Shown here: positions 8,068 to 14,000 of the stretch, one piece after another | Layout of the letters: each line of letters begins with the position of its first letter | Position numbering within the stretch: the first letter of the stretch is position 1 | DNA from: Pseudomonadota bacterium | Lineage (GTDB): Bacteria; Pseudomonadota; Alphaproteobacteria; Sphingomonadales; Sphingomonadaceae | Reading direction: 5' to 3' | DNA length: 21,789 nt | Assembly (NCBI GenBank): GCA_023433445.1 | Contig: JAEZCS010000117.1 | Coordinates: 1-21,789, forward strand | Translations under genes and position numbers: made by a program | Notes under the pieces: model-generated | Told to the model about the DNA's origin: nothing | What the model saw: the letters and a program-made list of their open reading frames with translations, nothing else | The model's database searches: none

Positions 8068-8356
8068 GAGCGCTCCTGCCGGCAGTCATGGGCCGAGCCT
8101 GCGCATCGACAAATTTCTGTGGTTCGTGCGGCTCGCAAAAAGCCGGTCGATGGCGCAGAAGATGGCCGAGGATGGCCATATCCGGCTGAATGGCCGCCGC
8201 ATCGAGCGCGCGCATTCACCGGTGCGCACGGGCGATCTGATCACATTTCCTCATCATCAAGGCGTGCGCGTCGTGCGCGTCGTGCAGTTGCCAGGTCGCC
8301 GGGGGCCAGCCCCGGAAGCACAAAGCTGCTATGAGGAACTGAAGCTAGGCGATTAG
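8060..8356 (+). CDS. S4-domain RNA-binding protein (Hsp15-like)
   Basis: A 98-residue protein consisting almost entirely of one S4 RNA-binding domain: LRIDKFLWFVRLAKSRSMAQ at residues 14-33, then DGHIRLNGRRIERAHSPVRTGDLI. Hsp15, its E. coli relative, binds 50S subunits that carry stalled nascent chains. The start chosen is ATG at 8060, because the S4 domain begins 13 residues later and this ATG overlaps the end of the helicase frame (stop 8065-8067), implying coupling. An upstream in-frame extension to 7937 only reads through the helicase tail in another frame. The order helicase, S4 protein, ferredoxin, CarD is familiar from other alphaproteobacteria. Confidence 0.88.
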   Translation: MAESAPAGSHGPSLRIDKFLWFVRLAKSRSMAQKMAEDGHIRLNGRRIERAHSPVRTGDLITFPHHQGVRVVRVVQLPGRRGPAPEAQSCYEELKLGD

Positions 8357-8375
8357 GCCCCCAACAATATCCTCA

Positions 8376-8404
8376 TTGACCTTCCCGCGCGCGCGGCATA
8401 GCAG
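8376..8404 (+). promoter_or_regulatory. Probable promoter of fdxA
   Basis: TTGACC at 8376-8381 and TAGCAG at 8399-8404 are separated by exactly 17 bases and lie in the 85-base gap between the S4 gene and fdxA, about 37 bases before the ATG. The -35 box is strong and the -10 box partial. Confidence 0.45.
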
Positions 8405-8441
8405 GGCCGCCGCTGTCGAAACCCCAATAGAGTGCTCATCC

Positions 8442-8780
8442 ATGACCTATGTCGTGACCGACAACTGCATCCGCTGCAAATATATGGATTGCGTCGAGGT
8501 CTGCCCCGTTGATTGTTTCTACGAGGGTGAGAACATGCTGGTCATCAATCCTAGCGAGTGCATCGATTGCGGCGTGTGCGAACCGGAATGCCCTGCCGAA
8601 GCCATTTTGCCCGACACGGAAAATGGCCTGGAGAAGTGGCTGGAGCTCAACACGAAATTCTCCGCGGAGTGGCCCAACATCACCGTCAAGGGCGATGCGC
8701 CTGCCGACGCTGATGAAATGAAGGGCGTTGAAAACAAGCTGGAGAAGTTCTTCTCGCCCGAGCCTGGATCCGGCAGCTGA
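8442..8780 (+). CDS. fdxA: Seven-iron ferredoxin FdxA
   Basis: A 112-residue ferredoxin of the Azotobacter FdI type, carrying one [3Fe-4S] and one [4Fe-4S] cluster as a soluble cytoplasmic electron carrier. The cysteines match the FdI arrangement exactly after removal of the initiator methionine: C9, C17 and C50 for the 3Fe cluster; C21, C40, C43 and C46 for the 4Fe cluster; and the two non-ligand cysteines C12 and C25. The C-terminal extension from residue 60 (GLEKWLELNTKFSAEWPNIT) is also typical. The ATG at 8442 is chosen because MTYVVTDNCIRCKYMDC is the conserved N-terminus; an open frame extends upstream to 8376 but would run through the promoter-like sequence. The electron partner is not evident from the neighbours. 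Confidence 0.95.
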   Translation: MTYVVTDNCIRCKYMDCVEVCPVDCFYEGENMLVINPSECIDCGVCEPECPAEAILPDTENGLEKWLELNTKFSAEWPNITVKGDAPADADEMKGVENKLEKFFSPEPGSGS

Positions 8781-9103
8781 TCAGGAGGCCGCGCCGATAG
8801 AATTGTCGACGCCCCCATGGCGGGATCGCCCCTCCTTCCAGCCGTAAAATATGGCTGTCGGGCAGCGCCAACTCACTAGCCCTAGCGTCTCGCCCCAGCA
8901 CCCACTCCCCGATTTTGCGTCCGGGGGTGGCAATTTTGTTACGAATCTGCTAAAAGAGCGACAAGAGGCGGAAATGGTCGCATTCCGTCCTGGAGTATTT
9001 GCTCATGTCCTGACGGTGACGCCGTGAATCCCCCGGTTGCGCCTTATCTGCGCTTCTGTGACCCGGCGGTTGCTTGTCCCCGGTAGAATTAGAAAGGTTT
9101 CAA
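8781..9103 (+). other. 323-base gap between fdxA and carD, long carD leader
   Basis: No protein family is recognisable here. It holds a weak 5-bp hairpin at 8839-8857 without a T-run, an AT-richer patch around 8930-8955, a 17-codon ORF with a good ribosome binding site (8974-9027), and the carD Shine-Dalgarno sequence at 9091-9097. No convincing -35/-10 pair was found, but the carD promoter must lie within this region unless carD is read from fdxA. Confidence 0.5.
8974..9027 (+). CDS. Possible 17-residue leader peptide upstream of carD
   Basis: ATG at 8974 is preceded by AGAGG with five-base spacing, a better ribosome binding site than many of the real genes here have. The frame encodes MVAFRPGVFAHVLTVTP and stops at 9025-9027, 76 bases before carD. 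There is no run of one amino acid that would suggest attenuation. It may be a chance ORF; nothing but position and the ribosome binding site supports it. Confidence 0.2.
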   Translation: MVAFRPGVFAHVLTVTP

Positions 9104-9631
9104 ATGGCTGCCAAGGCGCTGTCCTTTGACGTTGGTGATTATGTCGTTTACCCCAAGCATGGCGTTGGCCGTGTCGTGGAGCTTCAGAAGGAGCAGATCG
9201 CGGGCATGGAACTGGAGCTTTACGTGCTCCGGTTCGAGAAGGAGCGCATGACGCTCCGCGTGCCGACGAACAAGGCCGAAGGCGTGGGCATGCGCAAGCT
9301 TTCGTCTAACAAGACGCTGGAAGAAGCGATCGAAACGCTGAAGGGCAAGCCCAAGGTCAAGCGCACCATGTGGTCGCGCCGCGCCCAGGAATATGAAGCG
9401 AAGATCAACTCGGGCGACCTGGTGTCGATCGCCGAAGTGACGCGCGACCTGTTTCGTGCCGACGATCAGCCCGAGCAGAGCTATTCCGAACGGCAGATTT
9501 TCGAAGCTGCATCCAGCCGCCTCGCTCGTGAGCTAGCCGCGATGGAAGAAACGGACGAGCCGAGCGCCCTCAAGAAGATCCTGCGCATCCTGAATGAAGC
9601 CGCCCCCAAATATGCGAAGGTGGAAGGCTGA
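9104..9631 (+). CDS. carD: CarD-family transcriptional regulator
   Basis: A 175-residue CarD/CdnL protein. The N-terminal RNA-polymerase-interaction domain (residues 5-60: FDVGDYVVYPKHGVGRVVEL, then YVLRFEKERMTLRVPTNKAEG) binds the beta subunit; the helical C-terminal domain (about 70-170) contains W90 in the TMWSRRAQEYEAKI segment, the family's tryptophan that wedges into the upstream fork of the transcription bubble. Such proteins stabilise open complexes, particularly at rRNA promoters. The start is ATG at 9104, preceded by AGAAAGG; an in-frame start at 9074 would include the ribosome binding site. It ends in a strong terminator, so the helicase-S4-fdxA-carD group closes here. Confidence 0.95.
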   Translation: MAAKALSFDVGDYVVYPKHGVGRVVELQKEQIAGMELELYVLRFEKERMTLRVPTNKAEGVGMRKLSSNKTLEEAIETLKGKPKVKRTMWSRRAQEYEAKINSGDLVSIAEVTRDLFRADDQPEQSYSERQIFEAASSRLARELAAMEETDEPSALKKILRILNEAAPKYAKVEG

Positions 9632-9675
9632 GACGATATTCAACTGAGCCGACAACGGCAGGTTGATGGAAGTAG

Positions 9676-9707
9676 AAAGGGCGCTCCGGCCGGGGCGCCC
9701 TTTTTTT
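9676..9707 (+). terminator. Intrinsic terminator of carD
   Basis: GGGCGC at 9679-9684 pairs with GCGCCC at 9695-9700, extended inward by three further pairs (one G-T), around a short GGCC loop. Seven T residues follow at 9701-9707, and the AAA at 9676-9678 lets the stem extend into the T-run. It lies 44 bases after the carD stop. It is the clearest intrinsic terminator in the window. Confidence 0.92.
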
Positions 9708-9791
9708 GTGACCGCTGAGTTTGGCATGATCCGGTTCAGCAGGTGATGTCACCTGCTTCGAAAGTGCAACAGCGCAAACACGCTGCTGTGC

Positions 9792-10022
9792 CTATTCGCC
9801 GTTCGCTGCGTCCTTTGCCGCGCTGCCCACGTCGCTCGCGGCCTGGCCGACCTGCGTTGCCGCGCTTTCGACGGCGCTGTCCTTGCGCGTCTCGCTGCTG
9901 ATCAGGAAAAAGGCGGCAATCGCCACCACGACTACCAACAGCAACACCGCGATCGCCGTGCCGCCGCTGCGCCGTTCAACTACCGTCGTCGTCGTCGCTG
10001 GACGCTCCTGATAATCGGCCAT
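9792..10022 (-). CDS. Small single-span membrane protein
   Basis: A 76-residue protein with no family I can name. It starts MADYQERPATTTTVVERRSG, then a single hydrophobic helix of about 20 residues (GTAIAVLLLVVVVAIAAFFL, residues 24-43), then a 30-residue acidic and alanine-rich tail (SAATQVGQAASDVGSAAKDA). The RRSGG before the helix predicts the N-terminus in the cytoplasm and the tail in the periplasm. The alanine-rich repeat resembles the amphipathic helices of small stress-related membrane proteins, but this is only a resemblance. The ATG at 10022 is decided by GAGGAGG five to nine bases upstream; a longer frame to 10106 exists but lacks this. It is separated from the upstream asparaginase gene by 177 bases, so it is probably transcribed alone. 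Confidence 0.75.
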   Translation of the reverse strand: MADYQERPATTTTVVERRSGGTAIAVLLLVVVVAIAAFFLISSETRKDSAVESAATQVGQAASDVGSAAKDAANGE

Positions 10023-10199
10023 GAATATCCTCCTCATCGTTACGCCACCCGCACGGACAATGCGCGATGGCAGATGCGGTTCCTGCACGACTTTGTGCAA
10101 GCGCATTGCACCTTCGCCGGATAAGAGGACAAGAATAGCCGCTCAGGACAGGATCGAGCCGAAGGCTATCGGGCGTTCGAACGCGCCGGGCCAGGATGC

Positions 10200-10697
10200 T
10201 TACAGCGGGACGAACGCGCCTTTTGCCCTGTCCTTGACCACCTGGTCCGCCCGGAATACCGATCCACTCATGCTGATGTAGATACCCGGCTCAGCGAGCT
10301 GGACGGTCGCGAAGGCCATGCCGAGGTTGAAACTCGCGTCGCTTTCACCGAAACGAGCCGGGGCAAGAGCCCCTACAAGCACGATCGTCTTGCCTGCTAT
10401 TCCCTCAAGCTTCCTGGCGGTGTCCGTCATGGTATCCGTGCCATGGGTGATGATGACATAGCTTTCCGGCGCGGAAAGAACCCACTCGCGGATATGAGCC
10501 CGGTCTGCCTCATCCAGTTCCAGGCTGTCCTTGCGCGTGACCTCTTCAATGCGAAAGGGACGCTTCACGCCGCCGATTTGCAGCAGCTTGGCGACGACGC
10601 TTTCGCCAACTTTATAGTCCGACAAGGCGTCGAAATAGATTTTGTCGATGGTCCCGCCGGTGGTCAGAAGCAGGATTGGCGTATCGGCAGGCAACAT
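10200..10697 (-). CDS. Asparaginase domain protein (N-terminal domain only)
   Basis: A 165-residue protein that corresponds only to the N-terminal domain of type I/II L-asparaginases (about 330 residues). The catalytic elements of that domain are present: TTGGTIDK with the nucleophile-type threonine at T16, HGTDTMTDTA at 85-94 with T88 and D89, and K103 in GKTIVLVGALAP, matching the usual T, T-D, K set. The C-terminal domain, which normally completes the neighbouring subunit's active site, is absent; there is no remnant of it downstream. ATG at 10697 is chosen, with GGAG seven bases upstream; a TTG at 10709 also gives an open frame. It follows proC on the same strand after 72 bases. Activity on asparagine is uncertain. 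Confidence 0.8.
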   Translation of the reverse strand: MLPADTPILLLTTGGTIDKIYFDALSDYKVGESVVAKLLQIGGVKRPFRIEEVTRKDSLELDEADRAHIREWVLSAPESYVIITHGTDTMTDTARKLEGIAGKTIVLVGALAPARFGESDASFNLGMAFATVQLAEPGIYISMSGSVFRADQVVKDRAKGAFVPL

Positions 10698-10769
10698 CGC
10701 GAACTCCAATTTTCCGCAGACATAGGCACAGCCAAGTTGGGCGCCTCAGACTGGCGTCGGATGCGCGGA

Positions 10770-11582
10770 TCAGCGCGTGCGGGCGATTTCCTCACCCCGA
10801 TCGCGCGCCGCCGTCAGCGTATCGATGAGAAGGTTGAGCAGCCGGTCGTCTGCGTCAAGCACGTTCAACCCCTCTCGCGTCATGCCGCCAGGACTCGCCA
10901 CGCGGTCAGCCAGTATCGCCGGGCTTTCGCCCGCCTGAGCAGCGAGGCTGGCCGAACCCTGGACAGTGGCGAGCGCCATCCGCGCTGCCTGCTCGGCCGG
11001 AAGCCCGATAGCTTCTCCGGCGCGCGCAAAGGCATCGATGAACCGGAACAGGAAGGCAGGTCCACAGCCTGACAGGGCCGTCAGCGCATTGAACTGCCCT
11101 TCGTCTTCGATCCACTCGGCCGCGCCCAATGGCGTCATAATCGCGTCCACGGCGGATCGCCCGGCTGGCGAAACATCGCCGTCGGCATACAGCCCGGTAA
11201 CACCCTGCCCCAAGGCCACGGGCAGGTTGGGCATCGCCCGAATGACGTCCTGAACCGCTGGAAAACGTTGCCGCAGATCAGCGATCGGCGTTCCGGCCAA
11301 TATGGAAACGATGCGCGTATCGGACGTGCAAAGCGGCGCAAGCGACACCGCCACCTCATCCAATTGGTACGGCTTCATGCCCAATATGATCGTCGCCTGT
11401 GCTGGCAAGGATGCGGGATAGCTCGTCATCACCTGCACACCGTCCGCGACAGCACGGCCGCTAGGGCGGAATACGGTCACGCGCGCCGAATCAAGCCCGC
11501 ATGCCAGCCAGCGGGCGAGCATTTGCCCAGCCATATTGCCGCAGCCGACCATGAACAGGTGCGCGGGCCAAGCTTGCGTCAT
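10770..11582 (-). CDS. proC: Pyrroline-5-carboxylate reductase
   Basis: A 270-residue enzyme for the last step of proline synthesis, reducing 1-pyrroline-5-carboxylate with NAD(P)H. The Rossmann loop MVGCGNMAGQ lies at residues 11-20, the mid-protein motif MPNLPVALGQGVTG at 117-130, and the P5CR signature spans ALSGCGPAFLF (169-179) to VASPGGMTREGL (228-239). In the signature a methionine takes the place of the more common first threonine of GGTT. Length is normal. The ATG at 11582 follows GAGG seven bases upstream, and that GAGG overlaps the stop codon of the ybjN-like gene, so the two are translationally close. It is part of the ubiK-ybjN-proC set. Confidence 0.94.
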   Translation of the reverse strand: MTQAWPAHLFMVGCGNMAGQMLARWLACGLDSARVTVFRPSGRAVADGVQVMTSYPASLPAQATIILGMKPYQLDEVAVSLAPLCTSDTRIVSILAGTPIADLRQRFPAVQDVIRAMPNLPVALGQGVTGLYADGDVSPAGRSAVDAIMTPLGAAEWIEDEGQFNALTALSGCGPAFLFRFIDAFARAGEAIGLPAEQAARMALATVQGSASLAAQAGESPAILADRVASPGGMTREGLNVLDADDRLLNLLIDTLTAARDRGEEIARTR

Positions 11583-11591
11583 GAACGGTCC

Positions 11592-12116
11592 TCAGGCTTC
11601 GCCGCGTGTTTCGATCAGGCTGGCGGAGATCGCCTCGCTCGGGCTCTTACCGCCCCACAGGACGAACTGGAACACGGGGTAAAAACGCTCACATTCGTCA
11701 ATGGCCGTTTCGACCAGCAGTTGTGCCTGGTCGAGGGTCAGCACGCCCCCCGCACCCAACAAGGCACCGTGGCGGAACAAGATGATGCCGCTCGACGACC
11801 ACAGCTCGAAATGGCCGAGCCACAGCTGTTCGTTGATGAGGCCCAGGGTTTCATAGATCGAAGCGCGCTTTTCATCCGTCACGCGGATGTCGGGCAGGGC
11901 CAGCAGCTGCAGCACCTGATCCTCGTCACGCCAGATGCCGCGCAGCTCATATTGCGCCCAACTACCCTGGGTGCTCGCGACGATCTCATCCTCGCCCACC
12001 TGATCGAAACTCCACCCATTCGCTTCGAAATAGGCGGCCAGCATGTCGATCGGCGCGGCTTCCTGGCCGCCATTTTCAAATTCGTCGCTGTCCATCATAG
12101 GCAGGCCATAGAGCAT
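11592..12116 (-). CDS. YbjN domain-containing protein
   Basis: A 174-residue soluble protein of the YbjN group, whose fold resembles type III secretion chaperones. Typical features are the start of the domain at DMLAAYFEANGWSFDQVGED (residues 24-43), a beta-rich middle (IVASTQGSWAQYELRGIWRDEDQVLQL), and the paired helices LGLINEQLWLGHFELW and AQLLVETAIDECERFYPVFQ. The molecular function is not established; E. coli YbjN affects motility and stress responses. Two starts are possible: ATG at 12116 and the MMDSDEFENGG methionine pair six or seven residues later; neither has a strong Shine-Dalgarno sequence. It lies 90 bases downstream of ubiK and nine bases before proC. Confidence 0.82.
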   Translation of the reverse strand: MLYGLPMMDSDEFENGGQEAAPIDMLAAYFEANGWSFDQVGEDEIVASTQGSWAQYELRGIWRDEDQVLQLLALPDIRVTDEKRASIYETLGLINEQLWLGHFELWSSSGIILFRHGALLGAGGVLTLDQAQLLVETAIDECERFYPVFQFVLWGGKSPSEAISASLIETRGEA

Positions 12117-12206
12117 TTCCCGGCGGCAAGGAAACCACCGACTAACGGAAACGCGTCAAAAGAGGCGATCGTTGCCTAAATCCGACAGACAAGCGGCGAA
12201 GCTTGC

Positions 12207-12506
12207 CTATTCCGCGTCGCCCGGTTTGGCCTTGGGGGAACCAACAGTCTTGGTGACCGGCTCAGCCGATCGCCCTTCCAGAGCATCGATCCGCGCCTTG
12301 AGCAGTTCGACCTCTTCACGAGCGGCGGCGGCGAGCGCCTTCACGGCATCGAACTCGTCCCGGGTGACGAAATCCATGCCGCCAATCCATTCCTTCGCCT
12401 TTTCGCGCGCGTTGGTTTCAAATTCGCGGCTCATGCCAGCGACTGTTCCCGCGGCGCCGTTCACCAGCTTGGCGAGGTCGTCGAAAAAGCGGTTTTCGCT
12501 CTGCAT
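12207..12506 (-). CDS. ubiK: UbiK-family accessory factor (BMFP/YqiC)
   Basis: A 99-residue protein of the UbiK family, which assists aerobic ubiquinone synthesis together with UbiJ and is thought to bind lipid. The family layout is visible: an amphipathic N-terminal helix (NRFFDDLAKLVNGAAGTVAG, residues 5-24), the FVTRDEFDAVKALAAAAREE segment at 46-65, and a C-terminal coiled coil (EVELLKARIDALEG) that trimerises in relatives. The last 20 residues are a disordered tail. The ATG at 12506 has AAGGA ten bases upstream. It is the first gene of a minus-strand group with the ybjN-like gene and proC, an arrangement I recall from other alphaproteobacteria. Confidence 0.85.
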   Translation of the reverse strand: MQSENRFFDDLAKLVNGAAGTVAGMSREFETNAREKAKEWIGGMDFVTRDEFDAVKALAAAAREEVELLKARIDALEGRSAEPVTKTVGSPKAKPGDAE

Positions 12507-12550
12507 GATCTGAATGTCCTTGTTTGCCGACGCGGTGCTGCGTCACGAAA

Positions 12551-13120
12551 TCATATCTGGGTCTTGAGCGCCGGTGCGACAAGGGTTTCGGCCCCGGGGT
12601 TCAAGCGGCCGATCTCATAATTCAGCGCCGAGGCAAAGGCCAGCCACGCCACATAAGGCAGCAACAACAATCCCGCGACGCGCCGGATGCGCCAGAATAG
12701 CCATGCTGTCACCGCGACCAGAACGAAAAGCACGACGATCAGCGCCAGCGCATTGTCGACCTGATGCGCACGGAAGAAGAGCGGCGACCAGATAAGGTTC
12801 AGAGCGAGCTGGATCAGGAAAAAGCTGATCGCTGCTGCCCTGCCCCTCGCGCCCCTGGCATGGAGGACGATGGCAAGGGCCAGCCCCATCAGGATGTAGA
12901 GTATGGTCCAGGCAACGCCGAACGCCCAGCCCGGCGGCATGAAGCTTGGTTTCACCAGCGCGTCGAACCAGCGGTTGCCGTAGCCGCTATTGGCGATCTT
13001 GCCCGACAGGAAGCCAAGAAAAACGATAGCCGGGACAGTGAACAGTGCCCAGCGCAGATAGGCCAGGCGTAGTTGACCCGGGGACGCGATTTCGTTCATC
13101 GGCGGCGCAGCTCCACTCAT
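12551..13120 (-). CDS. tspO: TspO/MBR-family tryptophan-rich sensory protein
   Basis: A 189-residue protein with five predicted membrane helices. Canonical TspO motifs are NRWFDALVKPSFMPPGWAFG (residues 49-68) followed by VAWTILYILMG, NLIWSPLFF at 108-116, and the last helix LPYVAWLAFASALNYEIGRL (154-173). TspO binds tetrapyrroles such as haem and protoporphyrin; in Rhodobacter it modulates oxygen- and light-dependent gene expression. The start may be ATG at 13120 or ATG at 13099 (MNEIASPGQ); GGAG lies 11 bases before the latter, and residues 1-7 look non-essential. It is separated from ubiK by 44 bases on the same strand, so it may lead the ubiK-ybjN-proC transcript. The long N-terminus (about 20 residues before helix 1) is somewhat unusual. 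Confidence 0.9.
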   Translation of the reverse strand: MSGAAPPMNEIASPGQLRLAYLRWALFTVPAIVFLGFLSGKIANSGYGNRWFDALVKPSFMPPGWAFGVAWTILYILMGLALAIVLHARGARGRAAAISFFLIQLALNLIWSPLFFRAHQVDNALALIVVLFVLVAVTAWLFWRIRRVAGLLLLPYVAWLAFASALNYEIGRLNPGAETLVAPALKTQI

Positions 13121-13244
13121 CGTCTTTTGCGGCCGCCAGCGAATCCTTTGAAAATGCTGTCAAGCCATATGGCGATGGTTTGCGGTGAATCACTTCATCC
13201 CGCAACCCGTGAATGACGGCCGGGTTTCAGCGCCTGTCACAAAA

Positions 13245-14000
13245 TCAAACGCTCAGCTCACGATCATCACTCCGCTGCGCGCAGATCAGAAACTCGACAT
13301 TGCCCTGTGGACCGGTGATCGGGCTGGCCGTCACGCCCAGCACGCTCCATCCCTTCGACACCAGCCAATCATGCACTTCGTCGCAGACACGCGCATGGAT
13401 GGCAGGGTCGCGGACAACGCCCCCCTTGCCGACTTCTTCCCGTCCTGCCTCGAATTGCGGCTTGATGAGGGCGACAAGATGCGCGCCGGGACGCGCGAAA
13501 CCGAGTGGCCTTTCCAGCACCTTGGCGAGCGAGATGAAGCTCGCGTCGCACACGATGATGTCGATGGGCTCCGGGATATGATCAGCGGTGAGGATGCGAG
13601 CGCTGGTCTGTTCATGCACGATGACGCGCGGGTCCGACCTTAGCTTCCAGGCAAGCTGGTTCGTGCCGCTGTCCACCGCATAGACGCGCGCCGCCCCTTT
13701 TGTCAGCAGCACGTCCGTGAAACCACCCGTCGAGCTGCCAACGTCGATCGCTACCATGTCGCTCACGTCCAGCGCGAAATGCTCGATGGCATGGGCGAGC
13801 TTGATGCCGCCGCGCGACACCCAGGGATGATCACGACCCTTCACCTCCAGCGCGGCGTCCTGCGCGATCTGCTGGCCAGCCTTTTCGATCTTCCGGTCGC
13901 CCAGGAAGACGAGGCCCGCAAGAATGAGCGCCTGCGCACGCGCCCGGCTTTCCGCCAGGCCACGATCGACCAGCAATTGGTCGGCTCGCACCTTCGCCAT
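13245..14000 (-). CDS. tlyA: TlyA-family rRNA 2'-O-methyltransferase
   Basis: A 251-residue TlyA. It has an N-terminal S4-type RNA-binding domain (RADQLLVDRGLAESRARAQA, residues 5-24) and an FtsJ-like methyltransferase domain with the AdoMet loop VGSSTGGFTDVLL at 87-99. The catalytic set expected for the FtsJ fold is visible as K67 (GGIKLAHAI), D152 (CDASFISL) and K180 (ALIKPQFE). TlyA enzymes methylate ribose of 23S, and in some cases 16S, rRNA cytidines. The family has also been called hemolysin A, but nothing here suggests a toxin. The ATG at 14000 shares one base with the dsbD-like stop codon (TGATG), implying coupled translation although the functions are unrelated. Confidence 0.92.
   Translation of the reverse strand: MAKVRADQLLVDRGLAESRARAQALILAGLVFLGDRKIEKAGQQIAQDAALEVKGRDHPWVSRGGIKLAHAIEHFALDVSDMVAIDVGSSTGGFTDVLLTKGAARVYAVDSGTNQLAWKLRSDPRVIVHEQTSARILTADHIPEPIDIIVCDASFISLAKVLERPLGFARPGAHLVALIKPQFEAGREEVGKGGVVRDPAIHARVCDEVHDWLVSKGWSVLGVTASPITGPQGNVEFLICAQRSDDRELSV

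Noticed and set aside
8839..8857. CAGCC/GGCTG inverted repeat after fdxA as a terminator
   Set aside because: Only five pairs, a nine-base loop and no T-run.
10023..10199. EcfG-type (GGAAC-N16/17-CGTT) promoter before the small membrane protein
   Set aside because: A GGAAC is present on the minus strand but no CGTT occurs at the required distance.
11268..12179. 303-codon plus-strand open frame across proC and the ybjN-like gene
   Set aside because: Both minus-strand genes are clearly real; this frame runs antisense through two genes and their junction.
13135..13163. Perfect minus-strand TTGACA before tspO (13163-13158)
   Set aside because: The matching -10 position reads GCTGGC, which is not promoter-like; left out as a feature.
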